A stretch of 64,000 bases of DNA, taken from the NCBI GenBank assembly GCA_963734365.1, contig CAVTGV010000003.1, positions 273,657 to 337,656 on the forward strand, read 5' to 3'. Position 1 is the stretch's first letter; the number at the start of each line of letters is the position of its first letter. A model generated the notes under the pieces. The model was not told where the DNA came from, made no database searches, and worked only from the letters and a program-made list of their open reading frames with translations. Below, one piece after another: positions 1-7,324 of this stretch. Source of the stretch: JACVRW01 sp963734365 (GTDB lineage: Bacteria; Actinomycetota; Thermoleophilia; Solirubrobacterales; Thermoleophilaceae). The position numbers were made by a program, and so were the translations under genes.

Positions 1-915
1 TCGGTCCTGCGCGTGCAGAGCGGCGCCACGCGGCGCTTCATCCGCGACACGGGCGTGGTCTTCGACTCGCTCACCGCCCGCAACGGCCAGCTGCGCGACC
101 TCATCTCGAACTCGAACCGGGTGTGGGAGACGGTCGCTGCCCGGGACACTCAGCTGGCCGACACCTTCCGGGTGCTCCCCACCTTCCTGCGCGAGGGACG
201 CGAGACCACGCGCCGGCTCACCCGCTTCGCCGACAACACCAATCCGCTGATCACACAGCTGCGTCCCGCGGCCCGGGCACTCTCGCCCACGCTGATCGAC
301 CTCAACGAGCTGGCGCCCGACCTCAGGGGGCTGTTCCGGGATCTCGGCCCGTTCGTGAAGGTCGCGCGCAAGGGGCTGCCCGCCACCGAGCAGGTACTCG
401 ACAACACCAAGCCCCTGCTGGCCCGGCTCGATCCGTTCCTCAAGCAGCTCACGCCGGTGGTGGACTACCTCGGGCTCTACAAGCGCGAGATCGCGGCCTT
501 CTTCGGCAACGACTCCGCGGCCACCCAGGCCCGGGCGCCGGGACTGGGCGACACGTCGAAGCTCATCCACTACCTGCGCACCTCCAACCCGGTGAACCCC
601 GAGATGGTGGCCGGCTGGCCGTTCCGGCTGGGCACCAACCGCTCCAATCCCTACACGGAGCCCGGCGGCTACGACAAGCTGCGCACCGAGGGGCATCTCG
701 AGACCTTTGCGAGCTACCTGTGCACCTCGAACCCGCAGCCGGCGCCGCCCGCCGCCAACGCGTACCTGAACGCGATCGAGGCCGCGGGCATCGCGGAGTT
801 CGTTTTCGGCGGCCCCCTGAACAACGGCAAGGCGCCGCCCTGCGACCCGCAGGCGCCCCTCGGAGGCCTTGTCGGCCAGTCCGGTGTGTTCCCGCAGCTG
901 CAGCCGCTTCCTTAG
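1..915 (+). CDS. MCE-family protein, C-terminal part (cut by window start)
   Basis: The reading frame is already open at base 1, so the start and the conserved MlaD/MCE barrel domain lie outside the window. About 304 residues are visible. The first ~160 form long leucine-rich amphipathic helices (RLDPFLKQLTPVV, NTNPLITQLRPAARAL), as in the helical needle region after the MCE domain. The rest is a Pro-rich tail with two Cys (YLCTSNPQPAPP, APPCDPQAP). MCE proteins form trans-envelope lipid-transport assemblies. The downstream MMPL exporter and the actinobacterial setting agree with an mce locus. Which Mce paralogue this is cannot be told from the tail alone. Confidence 0.72.
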   Translation, partial: SVLRVQSGATRRFIRDTGVVFDSLTARNGQLRDLISNSNRVWETVAARDTQLADTFRVLPTFLREGRETTRRLTRFADNTNPLITQLRPAARALSPTLIDLNELAPDLRGLFRDLGPFVKVARKGLPATEQVLDNTKPLLARLDPFLKQLTPVVDYLGLYKREIAAFFGNDSAATQARAPGLGDTSKLIHYLRTSNPVNPEMVAGWPFRLGTNRSNPYTEPGGYDKLRTEGHLETFASYLCTSNPQPAPPAANAYLNAIEAAGIAEFVFGGPLNNGKAPPCDPQAPLGGLVGQSGVFPQLQPLP

Positions 916-932
916 GCCCGCCATCGGCCTCC

Positions 933-938
933 TAAGCT
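933..938 (+). promoter_or_regulatory. -10 box TAAGCT for the MMPL gene
   Basis: TAAGCT ends 7 nt before the GTG at 946, the spacing expected if transcription starts at or next to the start codon. It suggests the exporter can be transcribed separately from the MCE gene. Confidence 0.45.
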
Positions 939-945
939 GAGGCGA

Positions 946-3576
946 GTGAAGGGGGATCTGCTCGGACGAGTGGTGCGCGCGGTCACGCGTCGCCCGCTGC
1001 CCGTACTCGTGGTCACCGCCGTGCTCGCGCTGGCCGGCGCGGCGCTGGCGCTGCGGCTCGAGCCCAGTGCCGCCACCAGCACGCTGGTCGATCCCGGCTC
1101 GGACACCTACCGCGCCACCGAGCGCTTCAAGCAGGACTTCGGCGACGAGGCCGTGCTCGTGATGGTGCAGGGCGAGCTCTCCCGCACGATCCTCACCGAC
1201 GACCTCTTGCGCGTGCTGTCGCTCGAGGGTTGCCTGTCGGGAAACGTCGGGAAGAAGGGGCTGCGCGAGCTGCCCGCGGTGTGCCGCGAGCTCGCCGCCT
1301 TCAAGCCGGCCAAGGCCGTCTACGGGCCCGGGACGTTCATCAACACGGCGGCGGGCCAGATCGCCGATCAGTTCGGTGCGCGGCGGCGGGCCAGCGAGGC
1401 GCAGGCCCGGCGGGCGGCTGAGGCCGCGCAGCGGCTCTCGGCGCGCCGCGGCGACCCTCCGGCCGAGCAGCGACGTCTAGCGCAGGCCGCCCGCCAGGCG
1501 GTGCAGGCGCGTTTCCTCCAGCAGGTCCTCCAGCTGGGCCTGCGCTACGGCCTCACCGACGTGCCGCGCATAAACGACCCGAACTTCGTGTCCACGCTCG
1601 TGTTCGACTCGGGGGCGCGCATGGCCGGCACCCCCAAGTCGCGCTTCGGCTATCTGTTCCCGTCGCGCAACGCCGCGCTGATCCAGATCCGCATGCGCCC
1701 GGGGCTGTCCGAGGCGGAGCGCTCGCGGGCGATCGACCTGATCAAGGAAGCCGCTGGCGCGAAGATGTTTCAGCCCAGGCAGGGGGCGCGCTACATCGTC
1801 ACGGGCGTGCCGGTGGTGACCGAAGGGCTGGCCGAGGCGGTGCAGAGCTCGATCTTCGTCCTGCTCGTCGCGGCGCTGCTCCTCATGGCGGCCACCCTCG
1901 CGCTGGTGTTCCGTTCGCGTCTGCGGCTGCTGCCGCTGGTGCTTGCGCTGGCCGCGGCGGCGATGACCTTCGGCGGCCTGTCGCTGGCGGGCGGTGACCT
2001 CACCATGGCCTCGATCGCCGCGCTCCCGGTTCTGATCGGCCTGGCGGTGGACTATGCGATCCAGTTCCAGGCGCGCTTCGACGAAGCCCAGGCGCGCGGC
2101 GAGCGCGAGCCCGCCGAGTCCGCCGCGGTCGCGGGCGGACCCACGATCCTCACCGCGGGGGTGGCCACCGCGGTCGGCTTCCTCGTGCTGCTGCTGTCGC
2201 CCGTGCCGATGGTGCGCGGCTTCGGCGCCCTGCTGGTGGCCGGCATCGCCGTGGCGCTGTTGTGCGCCCTCTGCGCGGGCTTCGCGGCCCTCACGCGCTT
2301 CCGCGGCGCGCGCCCGGCTCCCGCGCTCGCGCGCGCGCCCGGCTCCGGATCGCCCCGCTTTCACCGCGCGAGCGAATGGTTCGCCAACCGGGCCTGGCGC
2401 ACCCTCGGCGTGTCGCTGTCGCATCCGCGGCGCGTTCTGGCGATCGGGCTGGCCGTGGCCGTGGTCGGGCTCGCGCTCGACACCCAGAGCGCGGTGGTGT
2501 CGGACATCCGTGAGCTGGTGCCGCGTGACCTCCAGGCCCTGAGGGACGTGACCGAGCTGCAGGACGAGACTGGCGTGGCCGGCGAGATCGACGTGACGGT
2601 TCGCGCCCGCGACATCACCGACCCCAAGGTGATCGCCTGGATGACCCGCTTCCAGGACCGCGTGCTGCGCGCCAACGGCTACCGGGACGGGAAACGCTGC
2701 GGCCAGGCGCGCAACCCCCCCGAGCTGTGTCCGGCGCTCTCGCTCCCGGACCTGTTCAGGACGGCGGGCAGCGATCAGGCCCAGGTCCGCCGCCTGCTCG
2801 ACGCCGTGCCCGCCTACTTCTCGCAGGGGGTGGTGACCGCTGATCGCGACACCGCCAACCTGGCCTTCGGCATCCGGCTGATGTCCCTCGCCGACCAGAA
2901 GCGGGTGGTGGACGACGTCAAGCGCCGGCTCGACCCTCCCAGCGGCGTGGAGGCCTCCGTGGTGGGGCTGCCGGTGCTGGCCGCGGAGGCCAACGGCGCT
3001 CTCGCCTCGCCCTGGCGCCGGGCGCTCATCCTGGTGGCCGCCCTGCTGGGCGTGTTCCTCGTCCTGCTCGCCGTGCGGCGCTCCGCACGCGAGGCGGCCG
3101 TCCCCCTGATCCCGATCGCGCTCGCCACGGGCTGGTCGGCGCTGATCGTGTTCGTCCTCGGCCTGCTTCCCGGGCCGCTCGAGGTGGAGCTCAACCCGAT
3201 GTCCGTCGGCCTGGGCGCCCTGGTGATCGCGATCTCCACCGAGTTCAGCATCCTGCTCTCCGCCCGCTACCGCCAGGAGCGCGAGGGCGGCGCCGGCCCG
3301 GCGCGGGCGCTCGAGCTCACCTACGCGTCGACGGGGGCCGCCGTGCTGGCTTCCGGCGTCACGGCGATCGCCGGCTTCGCCGCTCTGATCGCGTCCGACA
3401 TCCGCATGCTGCGCGATTTCGGCATCGTCACCGTGGTGGACCTGAGCGTCTCCCTGATCGGTGTGATGATCGCCCTGCCGGCGGCGCTCGTGTGGGCCGA
3501 GCAGCACGGGCCGTTCCGGGTGCGCGACCTCGTGCGGGCGAGGCCGCGGCGGGCGCAGGCGGACTCGTCGTCGTGA
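946..3576 (+). CDS. MMPL/HAE3-type RND transporter
   Basis: An 876-residue membrane protein with the two-fold RND layout. TM1 is at ~15-37, followed by a large extracytoplasmic porter domain to ~300, then a five-helix bundle (~303-460). This repeats as TM7 near 505, a second porter domain and five last helices. TM4 carries the charged proton-relay position (GLAVDYAIQF) and the matching helix in the second half has Glu (AISTEFSILL). Members of this group export lipids or hydrophobic compounds using the proton gradient. The GTG start is fixed by TAAGCT 7 nt upstream. The neighbouring MCE gene suggests lipid traffic. The stop overlaps the next start as GTGA. Confidence 0.85.
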   Translation: MKGDLLGRVVRAVTRRPLPVLVVTAVLALAGAALALRLEPSAATSTLVDPGSDTYRATERFKQDFGDEAVLVMVQGELSRTILTDDLLRVLSLEGCLSGNVGKKGLRELPAVCRELAAFKPAKAVYGPGTFINTAAGQIADQFGARRRASEAQARRAAEAAQRLSARRGDPPAEQRRLAQAARQAVQARFLQQVLQLGLRYGLTDVPRINDPNFVSTLVFDSGARMAGTPKSRFGYLFPSRNAALIQIRMRPGLSEAERSRAIDLIKEAAGAKMFQPRQGARYIVTGVPVVTEGLAEAVQSSIFVLLVAALLLMAATLALVFRSRLRLLPLVLALAAAAMTFGGLSLAGGDLTMASIAALPVLIGLAVDYAIQFQARFDEAQARGEREPAESAAVAGGPTILTAGVATAVGFLVLLLSPVPMVRGFGALLVAGIAVALLCALCAGFAALTRFRGARPAPALARAPGSGSPRFHRASEWFANRAWRTLGVSLSHPRRVLAIGLAVAVVGLALDTQSAVVSDIRELVPRDLQALRDVTELQDETGVAGEIDVTVRARDITDPKVIAWMTRFQDRVLRANGYRDGKRCGQARNPPELCPALSLPDLFRTAGSDQAQVRRLLDAVPAYFSQGVVTADRDTANLAFGIRLMSLADQKRVVDDVKRRLDPPSGVEASVVGLPVLAAEANGALASPWRRALILVAALLGVFLVLLAVRRSAREAAVPLIPIALATGWSALIVFVLGLLPGPLEVELNPMSVGLGALVIAISTEFSILLSARYRQEREGGAGPARALELTYASTGAAVLASGVTAIAGFAALIASDIRMLRDFGIVTVVDLSVSLIGVMIALPAALVWAEQHGPFRVRDLVRARPRRAQADSSS

Positions 3577-4322
3577 GCGACGACCGCTTCGGCGATCTCG
3601 GCGAAGGCCGTGAGGAGGAGCGCGCGTCGATCGGAGAGCGCCTGGCCGAGCGCGACCGCACGCACCCCGAGCCGGTCAAGCCCCCGCAACCGCCGCGGGC
3701 GACGAACAAGTACGCCTGGGCCGTGGGGATCCTGTTCGTGATGGTGCTGAGCGTGATCCTGTTCGTCGAGACGCTGCCCAACAGCGGCGATGCGCTCTTC
3801 GGGCCCAAGCTCGGCACGCAGCTCAAGGACTTCGCGGCCCCGTCGGTGCGCAGCGATCTCGAGGGCGACGCCAACGTGTGCCAGTCGGAGCCCTGCCCCA
3901 AGCAGGCCGGGGAAGCGCCCGCCTGCTCGCTCGACTCGGACTCGGTGGTCAACGTCTGCCGGCTGCGGCGGCGCCCCCTGGTGCTCACCTTCGTCTTCGA
4001 TCGCGGGGCCGACTGCTATCCGCAGGTCGACCGCACCGAGAGGGTTCTCAAGAAGATCGACGGCGTGCAGTTCGCCACCATCTTCTTCACGCGCAAGGAG
4101 CGCAGCGAGGTGCGCAACCTGGTGGAGGCCCGGGGCTGGACACAGCCGGTGGGGATCGACCAAGATGGCGCCGTGGCCAATCTCTACGGGGTCGGCGGCT
4201 GCCCCACCACGATCTTCGCTCGTGCCGGGGGCAAGGTCGCGGCCGTGGATCTCGGGAACCTCACCGAGGACCAGCTGCTGGCGAAGGCGAGGCGCATCAA
4301 GGCGGCGCGGGACAGCCGGTGA
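3573..4322 (+). CDS. Membrane-anchored thioredoxin-fold (TlpA/redoxin-like) protein
   Basis: 249 residues from the GTG that overlaps the MMPL stop. A charged cytoplasmic N-terminus (~1-45) is followed by one TM segment (~48-70, WAVGILFVMVLSVILF) and an extracytoplasmic thioredoxin-like domain. The usual CxxC is missing: the active-site loop reads RGADCYPQVD with a single Cys. The cis-Pro loop is visible as GGCPTTIF, itself preceded by a Cys. Two more Cys pairs lie in the linker (VCQSEPCPK, ACSLDSD...VCRL). It could be a one-Cys peroxidase-like or disulfide-handling protein; the substrate is unknown. Both flanking genes overlap it by 4 bp, so it is probably co-translated. Confidence 0.7.
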   Translation: MSDDRFGDLGEGREEERASIGERLAERDRTHPEPVKPPQPPRATNKYAWAVGILFVMVLSVILFVETLPNSGDALFGPKLGTQLKDFAAPSVRSDLEGDANVCQSEPCPKQAGEAPACSLDSDSVVNVCRLRRRPLVLTFVFDRGADCYPQVDRTERVLKKIDGVQFATIFFTRKERSEVRNLVEARGWTQPVGIDQDGAVANLYGVGGCPTTIFARAGGKVAAVDLGNLTEDQLLAKARRIKAARDSR

Positions 4323-4967
4323 ACGAGCTCGAGCTGCACCTGCACGACGGCTGGATCGCCTCCGATCTGAGCGAGGAGTTCCCCGAGCTGCGCCTGGTGC
4401 ACGCCGTGGTCCACGCCCGCCCGGGGCGCTCGCCGGAGGAGGTCAAGGATCGCCTGCGCGCGCTGGCCGACCGCTACACGGGCGGCAAGGTGATCCACAT
4501 GCGCCAGGACTCCGTGCCCTGGGCCTATCGCGTGTTCTCGCGCCAGGTGGGGATCGATCCCGACAGCGACCGCACTCCCGGTGGAGGCGATCGCCCTCGA
4601 GCGCCTGCGCCATGGGGGCCTCGCCAGCGAGAACCTCCTCGATGACGCGCTGACGATCGCCATCGCCGAGACCGGCGTGCCGGTCTTCGCGCTGGACGGC
4701 GACCGCGTTCAGGGTGAGCTCGGGCTGCGCCTCTCGCAGCCCGGGGAGACGCTCGGCCCGGTGCGGCCGCTGTCGTCGCGGCAGATCGTGGTGGCCGACG
4801 ATTCGCGACCGGTGGCGGTGGTGCTCGGAGAGGTGGCCGAGGACGCCGGCGTCACGCCGGACTGCGCGTGGATGATCCTCTGCGCCCTGCAGGTCAAGGG
4901 GGTGCCGCGCATCGCTTCCGAGGAGGCGCTCTGGCTGGCCGCCGACGTGCTCAGCCAGGGAGATTGA
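4319..4967 (+). pseudogene. B3/4-domain protein (PheT-related), interrupted by one frameshift
   Basis: The N-terminal half runs from GTG 4319 (overlapping the previous stop) in one frame, and the C-terminal half continues from 4581 in the next frame to 4967. Joined with one base removed from the CCCGG at 4577-4581, the protein reads as a full B3/4-domain protein of ~215 residues: ...DPDSDRTP then VEAIALERLRHGGLASEN... B3/4 domains resemble the editing domain of phenylalanyl-tRNA synthetase beta and occur as free-standing proteins that may edit tRNA. As given, frame one ends after ~108 residues at 4645. A sequencing error is as likely as true inactivation, because both halves keep good family sequence. 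Confidence 0.72.
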
Positions 4968-5015
4968 CCTGGCCGCCGGCGGCGCCAGGATGGTCCGCGC
5001 GGGCGCGACAGGGGT

Positions 5016-5021
5016 TAGACT
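5016..5021 (+). promoter_or_regulatory. -10 box TAGACT before the gene at 5032
   Basis: TAGACT ends 10 nt before GTG 5032. It lies downstream of an alternative ATG at 4990, which argues for the later start. Confidence 0.42.
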
Positions 5022-5031
5022 GGCCGCAGCC

Positions 5032-5502
5032 GTGCCTGACGTTCTCGACAGAGGAGCCGGCCCGCTCGCTCCGACGTTCCCGGACGAGCGCGCCGCCCGG
5101 CGGACGCTTCTCGACCAGATCGCCCGGCTCGAGACCGAGCTCGCCGGACTCTTCTGCTCCACCTGGCCGCGCAAGGGCTTCGAGTGGGGGGTGCCCGGCC
5201 GAGGTGGACCGCGGCTGTTGTCGCTCGCCGAGCTCGAGGAGCTGCGCGACGACCTCGCCGAGCGCGCCTCGCACGCCCGCCGTGCTCTGTCCGACCGCAC
5301 CTATGTGGAGGAGCAGAACCGCCGGCTGATCGAGGAGATGACGCTCGAGCCCGAGGCCCATCACTGGGCCCACGTGGCGAGCGAGGACATCGGCGAGCTC
5401 GGCTGCCGCCACTGGCACGTCCGCCCCCGCTGGGGGCTGATCGGGATGTTCCTGAACTGGTGGCGGGTCGTGATCTCATCGGGTTGCCCGTTAGCCACCT
5501 GA
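5032..5502 (+). CDS. Conserved hypothetical protein with Cys/His-Trp-rich C-terminus
   Basis: 156 residues with start GTG 5032, chosen because the TAGACT box precedes it; an in-frame ATG at 4990 would lie upstream of that promoter. The middle is a helical, charge-rich region (~15-110). The C-terminus is distinctive: GCRHWHVRPRWGLIGMFLN and then WWRVVISSGCPL, with two Cys and several His and Trp that could bind a metal or sit against the membrane. I recognise no named family. It is followed directly (TGAATG) by the membrane protein at 5503, so the two are probably co-transcribed. Confidence 0.6.
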   Translation: MPDVLDRGAGPLAPTFPDERAARRTLLDQIARLETELAGLFCSTWPRKGFEWGVPGRGGPRLLSLAELEELRDDLAERASHARRALSDRTYVEEQNRRLIEEMTLEPEAHHWAHVASEDIGELGCRHWHVRPRWGLIGMFLNWWRVVISSGCPLAT

Positions 5503-6009
5503 ATGGGCCGTAGAAGCCGCAAGCGCGGAGACGAGACCACGCGCGCGGAGCGCGACGCCGCGCGTCGCGAGCGCCGGCAGGAGGCCCCCACCGAGCGCGC
5601 CCCGGCGCGGCGCCCGGCGCGCCCGGGGCGGCTGCCGAGCTCCGAGCGCCCGCGGCCGCCGTGGGGCAGCTTTCCGCTCTCGGAGCTCGTGATCCTGCTG
5701 GGCATCGGACTGATCCTGTGGGGCGCCGCGAGCGGGGAGGACGGCAAGGAGCGGCTGCTCGCCGGCCTCGTGATCGCATCACTCGGCGGAGGCGAGCTCG
5801 CCCTTCGCGAGCACCTGGCCGGCTTTCGCTCGCACTCGAGCATCCTCGCCGGGGTGACCGCGTTCGCGGTGGTCACCGTCGTCGCCCTGGGCCTCGGACC
5901 GGTGAAGGTCTGGGTCCTGACGCTGCTGGGGGTGGCCGTCTTCGGCGCGACCTTCTACGCGATGCGGGAGCTGTTCAAGCGGCGCTCGGGCGGGCTTTCG
6001 TTCAGATAG
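5503..6009 (+). CDS. Small multi-pass membrane protein with Arg-rich N-terminus
   Basis: 168 residues. The first ~55 are strongly basic (RRSRKRGDE, RRERRQE) with Pro, probably cytoplasmic. About four hydrophobic segments follow: ~60-78 (ELVILLGIGLILWGAAS), ~85-97, ~110-132 (ILAGVTAFAVVTVVALG) and ~135-155. The protein ends in a short basic tail. Its ATG abuts the stop of the previous gene. No family is recognised and no catalytic residues are evident. The hydrophobicity and start are clear; the function is not. Confidence 0.62.
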   Translation: MGRRSRKRGDETTRAERDAARRERRQEAPTERAPARRPARPGRLPSSERPRPPWGSFPLSELVILLGIGLILWGAASGEDGKERLLAGLVIASLGGGELALREHLAGFRSHSSILAGVTAFAVVTVVALGLGPVKVWVLTLLGVAVFGATFYAMRELFKRRSGGLSFR

Positions 6010-6021
6010 CGTGCGGCTGCG

Positions 6022-6486
6022 ATGAACGACCGGCGACTCCGCATCGCGGGGATCCATCACGTGACCCTGATCTGCTCGGACGTGGAGCGCGCGGTCGGCT
6101 TCTACCGCAACCTGCTCGGCATGCGACTGGTCAAGCAGACGGTCAACGAGGACGACCGCGGGGCGCGGCATCTGTTCTTCGGCGACGAGGAGGGCCGGCC
6201 CGGCACGCTCATCACCTGCCTCGAGTATCCCGAGCTCGACGAGGGCTCGGTGGGCCGTGGCTCGACCCATCACCTGGCGCTGACGGTGGAGTCCGAGGCC
6301 GAGCTGGCCGGCTGGCGCGACTACCTGGTCGGCAAGGGCATCCCGGTCACGGAGGTCATGGACCGCACCTACTTCAAGTCGGTCTACCTGCGCGACCCCG
6401 ACGGCCACATTCTCGAGCTCGCGACGCTCGGTCCCGGCCTCACCGTCGACGAGCCGCTGGAGGACCTGGGCCGCAAGCAGGTATAG
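6022..6486 (+). CDS. VOC-superfamily (glyoxalase/ring-cleaving dioxygenase-like) protein
   Basis: 154 residues forming one VOC module (two beta-alpha-beta-beta-beta halves). It opens with GIHHVTLICSD, whose His is the first metal ligand position, followed by GFYRNLLGMRLVKQTVNEDD, a signature close to the MhqO/PcpA hydroquinone-dioxygenase branch. The second half has THHLALTV and ends with DPDGHILELAT, whose Glu is the usual last ligand. MhqO-type enzymes are about twice this length, so this is a single-module relative. A metal-dependent ring-cleaving or detoxifying role is likely but the substrate is unknown. Strong hairpins follow the stop. Confidence 0.75.
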   Translation: MNDRRLRIAGIHHVTLICSDVERAVGFYRNLLGMRLVKQTVNEDDRGARHLFFGDEEGRPGTLITCLEYPELDEGSVGRGSTHHLALTVESEAELAGWRDYLVGKGIPVTEVMDRTYFKSVYLRDPDGHILELATLGPGLTVDEPLEDLGRKQV

Positions 6487-6489
6487 CGC

Positions 6490-6553
6490 CGGCGGCCGAG
6501 CCCCCTGGGGCTCAGCCGCCGTCGCTTCACACGGGTGGAGGGAGGCTCCACCC
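6490..6553. terminator. Two hairpins between convergent genes (bidirectional terminator)
   Basis: The first hairpin pairs 6490-6503 with 6508-6521 (one mismatch, GC-rich). The second is a perfect 8-bp stem, 6533-6540 with 6546-6553, and loop GGAGG. They sit between the VOC stop (6486) and the mIHF stop (6565), which face each other. There is no clear U-tract on either strand, so termination efficiency is a guess. Confidence 0.5.
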
Positions 6554-6564
6554 GTTAGTCCCGG

Positions 6565-6996
6565 CTAGGCGGCCGTCAACGCGCGCTCGCGCGCACCCAC
6601 CGGCGCTCTCGTGGGCGCCTGGGCCTCGCGCGGCGCCGAGGTGGCGGGCGTGACGGCCTCTTCTCCTGCCGGGGCGTTCTTCGCGGCCAGCATTCCGGCC
6701 AGAGCAAGCTGCTGGCGCTCGGTGAGCGTCCCGACCTGCTTGTTCTCGGGGACGCCGAGGGACACGAGCAACCTCCTGCAGCGGGTCCTGCCCCAGCGCT
6801 TCTGGCTCATCAGCAAGTCGCTGATCGACATGCTGTGCGCCTCCCACGGGCAACTCACGACCACCTCCGCCGCGGACAGGTCACCTGCTGCGATGTGACG
6901 CTTCATTCGAGCCCGGGCCAGGCGCACGCGATTCGCGTACTCCAGAGCCCGGAGATGCTGCTCTTGGCCAGCGTCCATCGTCCCCGACTTGCCCAT
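6565..6996 (-). CDS. Actinobacterial integration host factor-like nucleoid protein (mIHF)
   Basis: 143 residues. The core at ~15-105 carries the family pattern: EYANRVRLARARMKRHIAAG, then ISDLLMSQKRWGRTRCRRLL, then LGVPENKQVGTLTERQ. mIHF is a small helix-two-turn-helix protein of Actinobacteria that bends DNA and organises the nucleoid; the WGRTRCR segment is the DNA-contact region. ATG 6996 is chosen for the GGGGAGG ribosome site just upstream; an in-frame ATG follows seven codons later. Unlike the usual ~100-residue mIHF, this one has a ~40-residue Ala/Pro-rich tail. It lies beside pyruvate kinase, not gmk, so it may be a second paralogue. Confidence 0.88.
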   Translation of the reverse strand: MGKSGTMDAGQEQHLRALEYANRVRLARARMKRHIAAGDLSAAEVVVSCPWEAHSMSISDLLMSQKRWGRTRCRRLLVSLGVPENKQVGTLTERQQLALAGMLAAKNAPAGEEAVTPATSAPREAQAPTRAPVGARERALTAA

Positions 6997-7214
6997 CAGA
7001 CCTCCCCGCACTAATGCGATAAACAGCGGATGCAGTTCCCCGGCGGCCCATGAGTGAGGCGCTCCGGGTAGCAGCGAAGGGGGAGAACCAGATCGATCGG
7101 TCGGGTCCCGACCCGCCGTCGACGCCACTCCCTTCACACCTTCCCGGCAGCCCTTAGGCCGCGGCCCATCAAAGCCGCTCCCGCGCTGAGCGTCAACACG
7201 GAACCGTGCCGGTC

Positions 7215-7235
7215 GGCCGCTAAGAGCGGCCTTTT
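7215..7235 (+). terminator. Rho-independent-type terminator, plus strand
   Basis: A perfect 7-bp stem GGCCGCT/AGCGGCC with loop AAG, followed directly by TTTT. It insulates pyk from upstream transcription. No plus-strand gene is seen closer than the VOC gene 730 bp upstream, so either it stops read-through or an unannotated short RNA ends here. Confidence 0.6.
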
Positions 7236-7312
7236 CGTGAGCGCTGGAGTTTGTCGCATCTAGAACGAGGGAAAGCCACTCGGCCGAGCGTAGGCCCGAC
7301 GCGGCTGCCGAG

Positions 7313-7318
7313 TATCTT
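7313..7318 (+). promoter_or_regulatory. -10 box TATCTT for pyk
   Basis: TATCTT ends 6 nt before GTG 7325, predicting a leaderless pyk mRNA. Confidence 0.5.
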
Positions 7319-7324
7319 GCGGCC

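Larger units (their letters stand above)
6997..7324. other. Intergenic region between mIHF and pyk
   Basis: About 330 bases without a credible protein gene. It holds the ribosome site and leader of mIHF on the minus strand, a small palindrome (CGGGTC/GACCCG) near 7103-7117, a hairpin with a T-tract at 7215-7235, and the pyk -10 box. I found no tRNA-like or known riboswitch pattern on either strand. Confidence 0.5.

Noticed and set aside
1477..3507. 676-residue open frame on the minus strand opposite the MMPL exporter
   Set aside because: Its His/Gln/Arg-rich translation is the usual antisense shadow of a high-GC gene; no domain or promoter supports it.
7080..7125. Possible tRNA or riboswitch around the GGTCGGGTCCCGACC palindrome
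   Set aside because: No acceptor stem, anticodon arm or known aptamer blocks fit on either strand.
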